Below are positions 8,143-16,541 of a stretch of DNA of 39,182 bases, piece by piece. The stretch comes from Bacteroidia bacterium (GTDB lineage: Bacteria > Bacteroidota > Bacteroidia > B-17B0 > Aurantibacillaceae), in contig JALHPG010000021.1 of NCBI GenBank assembly GCA_022842625.1, positions 1 through 39,182 on the forward strand, written 5' to 3'. A program made the translations under genes and the position numbers. Position 1 is the first letter of the stretch; every line of letters starts with the position of its first letter. The notes beneath the pieces were generated by a model that worked only from the letters and a program-made list of their open reading frames with translations, was not told the DNA's origin and did not search any database.

Positions 8143-9015
8143 TTAGTTTGATAATTTATTTAAACAGTTTTCAATTAGTATTTCTACACTTTTTTTGTAG
8201 TCGCTTGTAAATTCTTTACGCACACGGTTGGCAATGATAACGCAAACGGTTAAGCATTCATGATCCAATAATTTTCCTAAGCCATATAGGGCAGAGGTTT
8301 CCATTTCAAAGTTGGTGATCTTATGATCGCCTAATTTAAAAGAAGTTAATAATTCATTTAGGTTGGGTGCTGAGGACTTTAAACGGATCTGACGGCCTTG
8401 CGGGCCATAGAATCCAGGGGCCGTGGCTGTAATGCCTACATGTAAATTTTCTTTAAATTTATCAAGTAAAATTTTACTTGCGGCAACGCAGTAAGGGTAA
8501 GGAAGATTTTTTTGCCAATTGGTATGTTTAATAAATTCTTCACTTATTTCATTTTCATTAATTGTTTTCCAACCTTCATAAAAATTAAGTAAGCCGTCTA
8601 ATCCAATACCATGAGAGCTTGCAACCAATCCATTTACAGGAATATCTCCCTGCAATGCACCACTTGTTCCTAAACGTATAATATTTAATTTTCTGTGCTT
8701 TGGATTAAGTTCTCTGGTTTCTAAATTAATGTTTACAGCAGCATCCAGCTCATTTAATACAATGTCAATATTATCTGTTCCAATGCCGGTGCTTAAAACC
8801 GTAATTCGTTTTCCATTATAGATCCCTGTATGAGTAATAAATTCGCGGTGATCAGTTTTAAAATCAATTTTTGAAAAATAGCTTGATATTTGCGCAACTC
8901 TGTGCTGATCGCCAACAACAATAACATCATCAGCAATATCTTCACTTCTTAAATTAATATGATAAACTCTGTTTTCGGGACTAAGAATTAATTCTGTTTC
9001 TGGAAACTGCGACAT
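8143..9015 (-). CDS. Nucleoside phosphorylase (uridine phosphorylase-like)
   Basis: A 290-residue PNP_UDP_1 fold enzyme that would cleave a nucleoside with phosphate to a free base and ribose 1-phosphate. Visible features are VVGDQHRVAQI (33-43), the phosphate-binding region ITVLSTGIGTDNIDIVLNEL, the RLGTSGALQGDIP strand-loop, and the ribose/base region FEMETSALYGLGKLL containing the ExE pair. Udp-type hexameric phosphorylases are the nearest family known to me. Substrate choice (uridine, or another nucleoside) cannot be fixed from sequence, so I give no symbol. The location 2 bases upstream of pyrF supports a pyrimidine substrate. TATATTTA (9038-9045, minus) is a possible -7 element for the operon, though no good -33 box was found. 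Confidence 0.88.
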   Translation of the reverse strand: MSQFPETELILSPENRVYHINLRSEDIADDVIVVGDQHRVAQISSYFSKIDFKTDHREFITHTGIYNGKRITVLSTGIGTDNIDIVLNELDAAVNINLETRELNPKHRKLNIIRLGTSGALQGDIPVNGLVASSHGIGLDGLLNFYEGWKTINENEISEEFIKHTNWQKNLPYPYCVAASKILLDKFKENLHVGITATAPGFYGPQGRQIRLKSSAPNLNELLTSFKLGDHKITNFEMETSALYGLGKLLDHECLTVCVIIANRVRKEFTSDYKKSVEILIENCLNKLSN

Positions 9016-9085
9016 TAAGTTTTTGTTTTACGGTATGTAAATATAGTAATTGAAATAATTTAAAAACGGCTAAGTTATTAAACAA

Positions 9086-9118
9086 AAAAAAACCTTCTCT
9101 TTTGGAGAAGGTTTTTTT
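9086..9118 (-). terminator. Intrinsic terminator of the TPR/OmpA-like lipoprotein gene
   Basis: A perfect 14-bp inverted repeat: AAAAAAACCTTCTC (9086-9099) against GAGAAGGTTTTTTT (9105-9118), loop TTTTG. Read on the minus strand it follows the stop codon at 9135 by 16 bases and ends in a T-run. Its symmetry means it could also insulate the nucleoside phosphorylase operon. Confidence 0.88.
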
Positions 9119-9134
9119 GTAAGGTTATTATTAA

Positions 9135-10871
9135 TTAGTTTACTAAAGCAGTAAATCCTGCATCAGCACGTAATTTTACAAATTCAGCATCATCTTTAGC
9201 GTATGCTTTTAAAGCACCGTCTTTTTCAATTGCAGTTTTTAAGTTACTTAATACCTCAGCATTATTTCCACCACGAGAAGCCGCAACTGCTTTTAAGTAA
9301 TAGCTATAAGCCATTTCTTTTTCGTTACTTGCATCAACAGTTTCTTTAACAGCACCAGGAGTACCAGCTAATAACTGAGCTAAAGCTTTATTATGACCTT
9401 TATAGTCACCAAAATCAGAAACAGCATCAGAATATTTACCGTTACGAACATCTAAAATACCCATGTTGTATTTTGCTTCAGGAGCACCACTTGCTTTTTT
9501 GTAAAGATCCATTGCAGCAATGCGGTTACCGTTTTTAGCTTCAATGATACCTAAGTTATTATTAACTTCTGCAGCAGAAGCGTTAAGAGCAGATGCACGT
9601 TTAAATGCAGCACCAGCTTCAGAAACTTTGTTTTGCATTAAATAAGCAACACCTAAGTTATTTGCACTTCTCCAATCAGAACCATATTGTTTTTCTGCAG
9701 AAGTATAAACTTGAACTTTAGTATTTAAATCGTTAGTTAAGTTTGCGCCATATAATAACTCTTCAATAGATAAACTATCAGGATTAGAAGTCATTAATTT
9801 AGTGATTTGCTCATCAGTACGAGATTTTTTATCAACATTGATAGTGATCTCAGAACGACGTAACTTTGGTAATACTTTATCAGCTAACTCAACGTAAGTC
9901 TTAGATAAATTTTTAATTTCTTTACGACGTTGCTCAGGATCAGAATACATAGTTAAAACACGTAAGATAAGGTCTTTGTCAGCCATTGTAGAAGCTTCCA
10001 TTAAAGATTTAAAACCTTCCCAGTCTTCTTTAGTAGTACCAACTTGATACTGCTCTTTAGTTTTACCGAAAGTGATCTCTTTATTTTTGTTTTTAGTAAA
10101 CTCAGTCATTACAGCAGCAGAACCGGTTTTAGCACGGTCTTTTGCTAAATTTTCGTTTTTGTCTGTTTCACCATCCGGAGAAGCATAAGCAGAAACGCTG
10201 ATACCTTTAAATTCATACCAAGGTGAGCTTAAGTTTTTAGAAATAAAATCATTAACAGCTTTCATTTCTTCAGACTTCATTTCAGCCGGACGAACGTTAG
10301 ATGCATTGATAGTATAATATACATGAGCAGTTTGATTTGCAGGAGTAGTTTTAACAAACGCATCTTTACCCATTATCCCTTTTTCGTCGTTACGAACTAA
10401 TAAAGGAGTAACAATAGTAGCGTCAGCTAATTCAACCGGCTCAAACTTTTTCTCTTTTTTCTTAACAGTACCTACTGCACGAACCTCAACTTTAGCATTA
10501 CGCATGCTTGGCTCGTAAGCAAATTTTTCTGAAGTGTAGTTAAAAGTACCACCAGTAGTGTAGCCAATTTTTTGACCAGACCCTGTAGCTTTTTCACCTA
10601 CTAATACGATAGGCTTTAATGCTTTTTCACCTGTTGCTGATTTTACAACCGGAGTAAGCGTTAAAGTTACTTTTTTAGCAAATAACTTTGGGTTAAATTT
10701 ACCGTTAACACTAAATTGAATGCTGTCTCCATGCATTTCAATTGGATTTGGAGACACTGTATATTTAATGTCTTTTTGTTTTTTTAGCATTTTTCCAAGC
10801 CCATCGCAGCTTGTTAAAATTACCGCCACCGATAAACCGGCCCCTATCGTACGTAAAAATTTTGAATTCAT
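9135..10871 (-). CDS. Lipoprotein with OmpA-like region and TPR repeats
   Basis: The 578-residue protein has a lipoprotein signal peptide (hydrophobic AGLSVAVILTSC, lipidated Cys22). Residues about 35-160 form a beta-rich domain. Residues about 185-290 resemble an OmpA-type fold: VYYTINASNVRP, then ISVSAYASPDGETDKNENLA followed by KDRA, close to the G-x-T-D...N-x-x-L-x-x-x-R-A peptidoglycan-binding signature but with altered key positions. A TPR array covers about 370-500 (SANNLGVAYLMQNKVSEAGA, EVNNNLGIIEAKNGNRIAAM, KYNMGILDVRNGKYSDAVSD). It is probably anchored in the outer membrane facing the periplasm; role unknown. It has its own promoter region and terminator and is monocistronic. Codon choice is noticeably uniform with few rare codons, suggesting high expression (by eye, not calculated). 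Confidence 0.8.
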   Translation of the reverse strand: MNSKFLRTIGAGLSVAVILTSCDGLGKMLKKQKDIKYTVSPNPIEMHGDSIQFSVNGKFNPKLFAKKVTLTLTPVVKSATGEKALKPIVLVGEKATGSGQKIGYTTGGTFNYTSEKFAYEPSMRNAKVEVRAVGTVKKKEKKFEPVELADATIVTPLLVRNDEKGIMGKDAFVKTTPANQTAHVYYTINASNVRPAEMKSEEMKAVNDFISKNLSSPWYEFKGISVSAYASPDGETDKNENLAKDRAKTGSAAVMTEFTKNKNKEITFGKTKEQYQVGTTKEDWEGFKSLMEASTMADKDLILRVLTMYSDPEQRRKEIKNLSKTYVELADKVLPKLRRSEITINVDKKSRTDEQITKLMTSNPDSLSIEELLYGANLTNDLNTKVQVYTSAEKQYGSDWRSANNLGVAYLMQNKVSEAGAAFKRASALNASAAEVNNNLGIIEAKNGNRIAAMDLYKKASGAPEAKYNMGILDVRNGKYSDAVSDFGDYKGHNKALAQLLAGTPGAVKETVDASNEKEMAYSYYLKAVAASRGGNNAEVLSNLKTAIEKDGALKAYAKDDAEFVKLRADAGFTALVN

Positions 10872-10899
10872 CTTTAAAGTTTAGATTTTATTAACGTCA

Positions 10900-10907
10900 C
10901 AAAAATA
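10900..10907 (-). promoter_or_regulatory. Candidate -7 element for the lipoprotein gene
   Basis: TATTTTTG on the minus strand exactly fits the Bacteroidota -7 consensus TAnnTTTG and lies 28 bases upstream of the ATG at 10871. No TTTG box at the expected 18-22 base spacing was found, so the -33 half is weak or absent. Confidence 0.45.
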
Positions 10908-11015
10908 GAAAAATATTTTAATTAGTTCATTATTTTTTTAACAATCCGAGAAAACTTAAAAAAAATGAGACTTTTCTGTTTTTTTGAGGGATACATTATT
11001 TTGTTTTTTTAAAAT

Positions 11016-11051
11016 TTTGCCCCAGCTATTAGCAATAATGTTCTAAATTTG
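11016..11051 (+). promoter_or_regulatory. Candidate promoter of the ctaB/oxidase operon
   Basis: TTTG (11016-11019) and TAAATTTG (11044-11051) match the Bacteroidota -33 and -7 elements; the 24-base spacer is a few bases longer than usual. The -7 box ends only 8 bases before the ctaB start codon, so the predicted transcript would have almost no leader. Confidence 0.5.
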
Positions 11052-11059
11052 CAACGCAT

Positions 11060-11953
11060 TTGGAAACTACCTCTAATAATATTACCACACCTAATTATTC
11101 GAAATTTTCGGGTTTTCTTAAGTTAACAAAGTTTCGATTAGGATCTTTGGTGGTATTTTCCGCAATTATCACTTATTTTACTGTCGCCAAGGAAGTTAAT
11201 GTGAATGCAATTTTTGCCATTTGCATAGGAGGTTTATTTGTAACCTCTGCGGCTAACGGGTTTAATCAGATCATCGAAAAAGACCTGGACCGCTTAATGG
11301 ACCGTACAAAACAACGGCCAATGCCAACAGGCGTGCTTTCTGATAGGGAGGCCTTTATTTTCTGCTCTTTTTTCGGGATCACGGGTACCATCTTATTATG
11401 GGTGTTTACAAATCCGTTATGTGGAATATTAGGGTTTATATCTATTATTTTATATGCTGTGGTGTATACTCCTTTAAAACGAATAACCCCTTTTTCTGTT
11501 TTTGTTGGGGCTTTTCCGGGGGCTTTACCTACTTTAATTGGCGCGGTTGCCGCCACCGAAGGATTTGGAAAGATCAGTTTTTTTGCATTCTTATTATTTA
11601 TGATACAATTTGTTTGGCAATTCCCACATTTTTGGGCCTTGGCATGGTTTAATAATGAGGATTATGCAAAAGCAGGCTTTCATTTATTACCTTCAAAAGG
11701 AGGTAAGGATGATTCTTCAAAATTTCAAATATTGATTTACTCTGTTTTTTTATTAATTACCAGCATTTTGCCGTTTGTTTTTCATTTTGTTGGTATTATT
11801 AGTGTAAGCGTTTGTATTATTTGTGGAATTGCCTTGCTGCTGCAAGCTTATAATTTTTATCGTTTACCTACCGATGCTTATGCGAAAAAACTATTTTTGG
11901 TAACTCTTGTTTATTTACCGGTAGTTCAATTGGCGTTAATGACAAAATCCTAA
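11060..11953 (+). CDS. ctaB: Protoheme IX farnesyltransferase (haem O synthase)
   Basis: CtaB/CyoE transfers a farnesyl group to protohaem to give haem O, the precursor of haem A used by haem-copper oxidases. It is an integral membrane UbiA-family prenyltransferase with about eight transmembrane segments. The first Asp-rich motif is clear (ANGFNQIIEKDLDRLMDRT, about 65-83), as is the second region (HFWALAWFNNEDYAKAGFH, about 192-210). Length (297) is normal. Translation must begin at TTG 11060: an in-frame stop at 11036-11038 lies just upstream, no ATG or GTG lies between, and the next Met is inside the first catalytic motif. The gene opens an operon with three oxidase subunit genes, 11 bases before the next. 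Confidence 0.95.
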   Translation: METTSNNITTPNYSKFSGFLKLTKFRLGSLVVFSAIITYFTVAKEVNVNAIFAICIGGLFVTSAANGFNQIIEKDLDRLMDRTKQRPMPTGVLSDREAFIFCSFFGITGTILLWVFTNPLCGILGFISIILYAVVYTPLKRITPFSVFVGAFPGALPTLIGAVAATEGFGKISFFAFLLFMIQFVWQFPHFWALAWFNNEDYAKAGFHLLPSKGGKDDSSKFQILIYSVFLLITSILPFVFHFVGIISVSVCIICGIALLLQAYNFYRLPTDAYAKKLFLVTLVYLPVVQLALMTKS

Positions 11954-11964
11954 AAATTAATAAA

Positions 11965-12567
11965 GTGGAGAAAGTAAAAACAAAAAGAGAAAAGCCTCAT
12001 CAGGAGGAGTTAAGACTAGCAAAACGAAAAGCTGCAAAGCCGCTATTGTGGATAGGTATAGTAAGTATTGTCATGCTTTTTGCAGGTTTAACAAGTGCCT
12101 ATGTAGTTCGAGCTCAAAACGGAAATTGGCAGGTATTCGAATTACCTTCAATTTTGATAATTAGTACTGCAATTATTGTAACAAGCAGTTTAACTATGCT
12201 ATTAGCTCAAATGGCAATAAAAAAAGACAAATTTCAGTTAACCAGTATTTATTTGTTTTTAACGCTTGTATTAGGTTTATCTTTCTTTTATACTCAAATC
12301 CAAGGATGGAAAGAGCTCTCACAGCAAGGGATTTATTTTGCCGGTAAATATAGTAACGCCTCCGGTTCGTTTTTGATCATAATCGCTTTTCTGCACTTGG
12401 CTCATATGGTAGGAGGCTTAATTGCCCTTTTTGTATCATTAACAAAGTCATTGTTGAAAAAATATTCATCCTCTGATAGCCTTGGAATTGAGCTAACTGC
12501 AATTTATTGGCATTTTCTTGATGTTTTATGGGTGTATTTGTTTTTGTTTTTATATTTTTATCGCTAA
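11965..12567 (+). CDS. Haem-copper oxidase subunit III-like protein (short form)
   Basis: A 200-residue polytopic protein with about five transmembrane helices after a basic N-terminus (KVKTKREKPHQEELRLAKRK). It carries subunit III hallmarks: LLWIGIVSIVMLFAGLTSAY, AFLHLAHMVGGLIALFV and the C-terminal IYWHFLDVLWVYLFLFLYFY with the conserved WHFxDxxWV. Subunit III packs against the catalytic subunit I and stabilises the oxidase. It starts with GTG, 11 bases after ctaB, which fits translational coupling in one operon. A second, longer subunit III follows 36 bases downstream; such tandem subunit III genes are, to my knowledge, usual in Bacteroidota oxidase loci. Confidence 0.9.
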   Translation: MEKVKTKREKPHQEELRLAKRKAAKPLLWIGIVSIVMLFAGLTSAYVVRAQNGNWQVFELPSILIISTAIIVTSSLTMLLAQMAIKKDKFQLTSIYLFLTLVLGLSFFYTQIQGWKELSQQGIYFAGKYSNASGSFLIIIAFLHLAHMVGGLIALFVSLTKSLLKKYSSSDSLGIELTAIYWHFLDVLWVYLFLFLYFYR

Positions 12568-12603
12568 TATTGCAACAGAATTTTAACATTAATTAAATTT
12601 AAT

Positions 12604-13350
12604 ATGGCGCATACAACAGAAATTGACGCAAAAGCGGCTTGGGATGGCGGACAATCACCCTTTAGAGTAAGTTACGGAAAAATGATGATGTGGTTTTTCC
12701 TAGTGTCCGATGCTTTAACTTTTGGTGGTTTATTGATCTCTTATGGATTTATTCGTCATAAATACGCCGATGTTTGGCCAAAAGCTGAAAACGTGTTTAC
12801 TCACTTTCCTTTTGTTGAACAGCATTTGCCTTTAGCTTACGTTGGTTTAATGACCTTTATTCTAATTATGTCTTCTGTTACTATGGTTTTAGCTGTAGAG
12901 GCAGGACACAGAATGGATAGAAAAGGAGTTACTATGTGGATGTTCTGGACAATTGTTGGAGGTGCTTTATTCGTAGGTTCTCAAGCTTGGGAGTGGTATC
13001 ATTTTATTGTTGGAACTCATGTTGGTGGTCCTGAAGGTCATGGTGGAGCTCTTAGAAATGTTTGGGATATGGCTACCGGTGCATATGTACAACAGACTTA
13101 CCACGGAGCAACCATGGTTGTTAATGAATACGGTGTTCCACAATTTGCAAATTACTTTTTCTTCATTACAGGATTCCACGGTTTTCACGTATTTTCTGGA
13201 GTAATTATTAATTTGATTATTTTCTTGAATGTTTTAAAAGGAACTTACGAAAAACGCGGCCATTACGAAATGGTTGAAAAAGTTGGATTATACTGGCACT
13301 TTGTAGATTTAGTTTGGGTATTCGTATTTACCTTTTTCTACTTATTATAA
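12604..13350 (+). CDS. Cytochrome c oxidase subunit III
   Basis: A 248-residue polytopic protein of the CoxC/CtaE family. Diagnostic segments are KMMMWFFLVSDALTFGGLL in the first helix, the SQAWEWYHFI motif, the FFFITGFHGFHVFSGVII helix with paired His residues, and the C-terminal LYWHFVDLVWVFVFTFFYLL. It differs from the shorter paralogue upstream by an inserted loop of about 40 residues (HVGGPEGHGGALRNVWDMAT). It would form part of the membrane-bound oxidase that reduces O2, together with subunits I and II, which are not encoded in this window. It lies between the short subunit III gene and the subunit IV gene, with gaps of 36 and 41 bases, and begins with an ATG consistent with the family. 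Confidence 0.93.
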   Translation: MAHTTEIDAKAAWDGGQSPFRVSYGKMMMWFFLVSDALTFGGLLISYGFIRHKYADVWPKAENVFTHFPFVEQHLPLAYVGLMTFILIMSSVTMVLAVEAGHRMDRKGVTMWMFWTIVGGALFVGSQAWEWYHFIVGTHVGGPEGHGGALRNVWDMATGAYVQQTYHGATMVVNEYGVPQFANYFFFITGFHGFHVFSGVIINLIIFLNVLKGTYEKRGHYEMVEKVGLYWHFVDLVWVFVFTFFYLL

Positions 13351-13391
13351 TTATAAAATAAATAAATTAAAGAACTTAAAACTTAACTATT

Positions 13392-13868
13392 ATGTCAGAA
13401 TTTCATGATGATTACCCTTCGTACGAAACAATGTACAACCACAGCGAGGAAGAGGGAAAAAAAGCTCGCAAAGTATTATGGAAAGTGTTTTGGGTAATGT
13501 TGATCATTACTATTTTTGAATTAATTGTTGGTTCAATGGCTCCGGCAAGAGGCTGGACCGGAACAATGGGATTAAAAGTGTTATTTATCGGTTTAACGGT
13601 TGTAAAAGCTGCTGCAATTGTAATATGGTTTATGCACCTTGGTCATGAGGTTAAATTCTTAAAGTATGTAATTTTAATACCATATATTGTATTTATTCTA
13701 TATACTGTATTTATCGTTTTGGTTGAAGGTGTTTATTCAGGAAAACCTGGAAACTTTACACGCGTTGATAAGATCTTTATCGATCAGCAAAAACAACTTA
13801 GTACCGGACATCACGCTGGTGCACCTGCGCAAGATGCAGGAGCCGAGCACGGTGCAGAACATCACTAA
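13392..13868 (+). CDS. Cytochrome c oxidase subunit IV family protein
   Basis: A 158-residue small membrane subunit of the COX4_pro/CyoD type. Three transmembrane helices are visible (about 28-48, 62-82 and 91-112), with the family-typical VVKAAAIVIWFMHLGHEVKF between the second and third. The C-terminus is a soluble tail rich in His, Ala and Glu (GHHAGAPAQDAGAEHGAEHH), which could bind metal but may just be low complexity. It is the last gene of the ctaB-coxIII-coxIII-coxIV operon and is followed 6 bases later by a strong intrinsic terminator. SCO-type copper chaperone and DUF420 genes, which often follow in related loci, are absent here. Confidence 0.9.
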   Translation: MSEFHDDYPSYETMYNHSEEEGKKARKVLWKVFWVMLIITIFELIVGSMAPARGWTGTMGLKVLFIGLTVVKAAAIVIWFMHLGHEVKFLKYVILIPYIVFILYTVFIVLVEGVYSGKPGNFTRVDKIFIDQQKQLSTGHHAGAPAQDAGAEHGAEHH

Positions 13869-13874
13869 TTTTTG

Positions 13875-13904
13875 AGGCCGCTTTTTAAGCGGCCTTTTTA
13901 TTTT
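13875..13904 (+). terminator. Intrinsic terminator of the oxidase operon
   Basis: AGGCCGCTT (13875-13883) pairs perfectly with AAGCGGCCT (13887-13895) around a TTT loop. The T-rich tract TTTTATTTT follows. It is a GC-rich stem in an AT-rich genome, 7 bases past the subunit IV stop codon. Confidence 0.93.
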
Positions 13905-13961
13905 CATAGTTATTACCACTCAACAATTCATTAATTAATAGTTGTAGTTTTACACTGCAAA

Positions 13962-15272
13962 ATGAAGAAAGTCCTTATTCTTACATACTATTGGCCTCCA
14001 AGCGGCGGTGCCGGTGTACAACGCTGGCTAAAGTTTGTAAAATACATGCGTGAGTTTGGTTTTGAACCTATTGTTTACACAGCCGAAAACGGCGAAATGC
14101 CTGTAATTGACGATAGTTTAGCAAAAGACATCCCACAAGGAATGACTATTTTAAAAACGCCAATTTGGGAGCCGTATACTTTTTATAAACGATTTATAGG
14201 TCGAAAAAAGGAGGATAAAATAAACGCCTCTTTTTTAAATGAAAACAAGAAGGCGGGAATCACCGAAAAAATTAGCGTTTGGATACGCGGCAATTTTTTT
14301 ATTCCTGATGCCCGAAAATACTGGATAAGCCCAAGTATTAACTATCTGGATGATTTTATTAAAAAAAATAAAATAGATATTATTATTAGTAGCGGTCCAC
14401 CTCACAGTATGCATTTAATTGCTTTAGGGCTAAAGAAAAAAAATAAAGACCTTAAATGGGTAGCTGATTTTAGAGACCCTTGGACCAACATTGATTTTTA
14501 CGAAAAATTAATGCTTACAAAATGGGCCGATAATAAACATCATCAACAAGAATTAAGTGTTTTACAGAACGCAGATCTTGTATTAAGTGTTGGGCAAACA
14601 ATGAGCAATGAGTTTTTAGCAATGTATCAAAAATCGGGAGGGAAAGATCTAAATAAGTTTAAGGTAATTACTAACGGTTTTGACGATGACGATCTAAAAA
14701 CAGGTATCGTAAATAAAGATACAAAATTCAGTATTGCACATATTGGCACATTGGTTAAAGACCGTAATCCTCAAGTGCTATGGAAGGTATTAAAAAAGAT
14801 CGTTCAGGAGAATGAAAAATTTAAAGAACAATTAGAAATTAAACTGGTTGGAAAAATAGATTTTTTTGTAAAAGAACAGATAGAGTTATTTGGCTTAACA
14901 GAGTTTGTGAATAAGATCGAATACTTACCTCATGATAAGGTAATAGAGGAGCAGCAAAGATCAAAATTATTACTTCTGTTGGTTAATAATACCAAGAACG
15001 CTAAAGGGATCTTAACCGGTAAATTTTTTGAATACATGTCGGCCAAAGTGCCCGTATTAGCTATTGGTCCAACTGATGGCGATCTTGCAGAAATAATAAA
15101 TGCAACAAATTCGGGACTTATTAGCGGTTTTGATGACGAAGCAACTCTTGAGAAAAATATTTTAAATTATTTTAATGGAAGCGTTAGCGATCGCAACGAA
15201 GAGCAAATAAATAAATACAGTCGGAAAGCACTTACAAAAACGCTTTGCGAATTATTAAAGAATTTGTCTTAA
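13962..15272 (+). CDS. GT4-type glycosyltransferase (GT-B fold)
   Basis: The 436-residue cytoplasmic protein has the N-terminal signature of Bacteroidota GT4-like transferases: KVLILTYYWPPSGGAGVQRW (3-22) followed by a KFVKYMREFGFEPIVYTAE segment. It contains a central DLVLSVGQTM and TNGFDDDDL, then the C-terminal nucleotide-sugar domain beginning FSIAHIGTLVKDRNP. The GKFFEYMSAKVPVLAIGP segment corresponds to the donor-binding region of the family. It would transfer a sugar from an activated donor, probably in cell-surface polysaccharide or LPS synthesis; donor and acceptor cannot be told from sequence. It is a single gene after the oxidase terminator. TAGTTTTA (13945-13952) is a weak -7 candidate only 9 bases before the ATG. 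The 3' end converges on the YbjN-like gene with 15 bases between them. Confidence 0.9.
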   Translation: MKKVLILTYYWPPSGGAGVQRWLKFVKYMREFGFEPIVYTAENGEMPVIDDSLAKDIPQGMTILKTPIWEPYTFYKRFIGRKKEDKINASFLNENKKAGITEKISVWIRGNFFIPDARKYWISPSINYLDDFIKKNKIDIIISSGPPHSMHLIALGLKKKNKDLKWVADFRDPWTNIDFYEKLMLTKWADNKHHQQELSVLQNADLVLSVGQTMSNEFLAMYQKSGGKDLNKFKVITNGFDDDDLKTGIVNKDTKFSIAHIGTLVKDRNPQVLWKVLKKIVQENEKFKEQLEIKLVGKIDFFVKEQIELFGLTEFVNKIEYLPHDKVIEEQQRSKLLLLLVNNTKNAKGILTGKFFEYMSAKVPVLAIGPTDGDLAEIINATNSGLISGFDDEATLEKNILNYFNGSVSDRNEEQINKYSRKALTKTLCELLKNLS

Positions 15273-15287
15273 AAAAACTAAACTAAA

Positions 15288-15683
15288 TTAAGCTACTTCC
15301 CATCTCTTCCGATAGTTTTCGGAATAAAAAGCAATTCTTGAAATTGTTGCCAATGCCCTTTCCTGATTAAAAAAGGCAGAACATTCAATGGTTTCTTTTA
15401 CTATAATATCATCTTTAGCAATTGCTAAAGCTGCTTCAACCAGACCGTGATTTTCTTCTAACAACATCAATAAAACTTCTGCTCGCGAAGGATCGTTTAA
15501 TTTGCTTACCGGGCTAATTGCCTGAAAGAACACGCGGTCATGATCTTCCCAAACATCTATTAAAACTTCGGTGCTTTTATCTTTACTAATGTTGTATTGA
15601 CCTTCGCCAACTTTAGCTTCATTTGGATCTATTCCTAATGTTTTTAACGTTGCTTCTATAATTGTAACTACTTGTTGATGCAT
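15288..15683 (-). CDS. YbjN/CesT-like small protein
   Basis: A 131-residue soluble acidic protein without signal peptide or membrane segment. Its alternating helix-strand order (helix QQVVTIIEATLKTLGI; strands TEVLIDVWEDHDRVFFQAIS; helix SRAEVLLMLLEENHGLVEAA; strand DDIIVKETIEC; C-terminal helix QERALATISRIAFYSENYRK) fits the YbjN / type III secretion chaperone-like fold, a family usually described as regulatory or chaperone-like without a defined activity. I rate the fold as probable and the function as unknown. It is the second gene of a two-gene operon, 4 bases after an aminotransferase class IV gene. Confidence 0.7.
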   Translation of the reverse strand: MHQQVVTIIEATLKTLGIDPNEAKVGEGQYNISKDKSTEVLIDVWEDHDRVFFQAISPVSKLNDPSRAEVLLMLLEENHGLVEAALAIAKDDIIVKETIECSAFFNQERALATISRIAFYSENYRKRWEVA

Positions 15684-15687
15684 AAAT

Positions 15688-16533
15688 TTAGTGTGTTGTG
15701 AGCTGGTTTAATTTATCTGTAAAAAATTGAGAAAACTTATTGGTATAATATTTTTGTTTGAATTGGCCAACCCACTGCACCCCTTTAATACTGTTGGTTA
15801 AAAAAACCTCATCGCCATTCATTAGTGTATTTATTGTAATTGGGTTTTCGAAAGTGAGTAGTTTATTTTGGGTTGCAAGTTCCATTATTTGTTTTCGCAT
15901 AACGCCAGCCACACAGCCTTCGTTTAAAGGAGGCGTGTAAATGGCCCCATTCTTAACAACAAAAATATTAGAACTTATGCTTTCGCAAATTGCACCTGTT
16001 TCGTTAATTAAAAAACATTCGTCCAGCTTCATGCTTTGTTTTGCTAATCCTGCCATTACATAAAATAATGCATTGGCTGTTTTTAAATTCGATAATTTAT
16101 TTATTTGTTTTTTTAGATCAGCATAAACATCAACCCACAAACCTTTTTGGTTTAATTCGTAAACCGAATCAAGCTCTTCGCTTTCTATCAAAAATGAAAT
16201 GTCGTTTGTTTCCGGTGTGTAATAGCCTCCTTCGTTCCTGAAAACCGTTAATCTAATTCGTGCATTTGGAGCATGGGTATTATGCTTTAATAATTGCATG
16301 ATCTGCTCTTCAATGTTTTCTGTATTAAACTCAGCCGGCAGGTTCATTCGCAAAACTGTCATGCCTAATTTTATGCGTGCTATATGGTCACGCAAAAACA
16401 TGAGTTTATTATTGCAAAACCGAATGCTTTCAAACAAAGCATCGCCGTATCTGAAAGCGCGATTGTTAAACGCAACACTGGGCTCATAAATACTAATTAA
16501 ATGCCCGTTTAATATGCAATAAGTGTCTTTCAA
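15688..16533 (-). CDS. Aminotransferase class IV (PLP-dependent)
   Basis: The 281 residues show the fold type IV PLP fold. Conserved segments are the N-terminal SVAFNNRAFRYGDALFESIR (19-38), LRDHIARIKLGM, the Schiff-base Lys151 in LSNLKTANALFYVMA, Glu184 in GAICESISSNIFVV, and the PPLNEGCVAGVMRKQI phosphate-binding segment. Members include branched-chain aminotransferase, D-amino-acid aminotransferase and 4-amino-4-deoxychorismate lyase (PabC). The short length and sequence style fit a PabC- or DAAT-like enzyme better than IlvE, but I cannot decide, and no pabA/pabB gene is nearby. It heads a two-gene operon with the YbjN-like gene. The divergent intergenic region shared with clpP holds a TACATTTG -7 candidate (16615-16622, minus). 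Confidence 0.9.
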   Translation of the reverse strand: MKDTYCILNGHLISIYEPSVAFNNRAFRYGDALFESIRFCNNKLMFLRDHIARIKLGMTVLRMNLPAEFNTENIEEQIMQLLKHNTHAPNARIRLTVFRNEGGYYTPETNDISFLIESEELDSVYELNQKGLWVDVYADLKKQINKLSNLKTANALFYVMAGLAKQSMKLDECFLINETGAICESISSNIFVVKNGAIYTPPLNEGCVAGVMRKQIMELATQNKLLTFENPITINTLMNGDEVFLTNSIKGVQWVGQFKQKYYTNKFSQFFTDKLNQLTTH

Positions 16534-16541
16534 TGATTGTT

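Noticed and set aside
11060..13868. Quinol oxidase (cyo) operon
   Set aside because: ctaB is followed by subunit III twice and subunit IV, the order usual for cytochrome c oxidase loci in Bacteroidota; but without subunits I and II the electron donor cannot be proven from this window.
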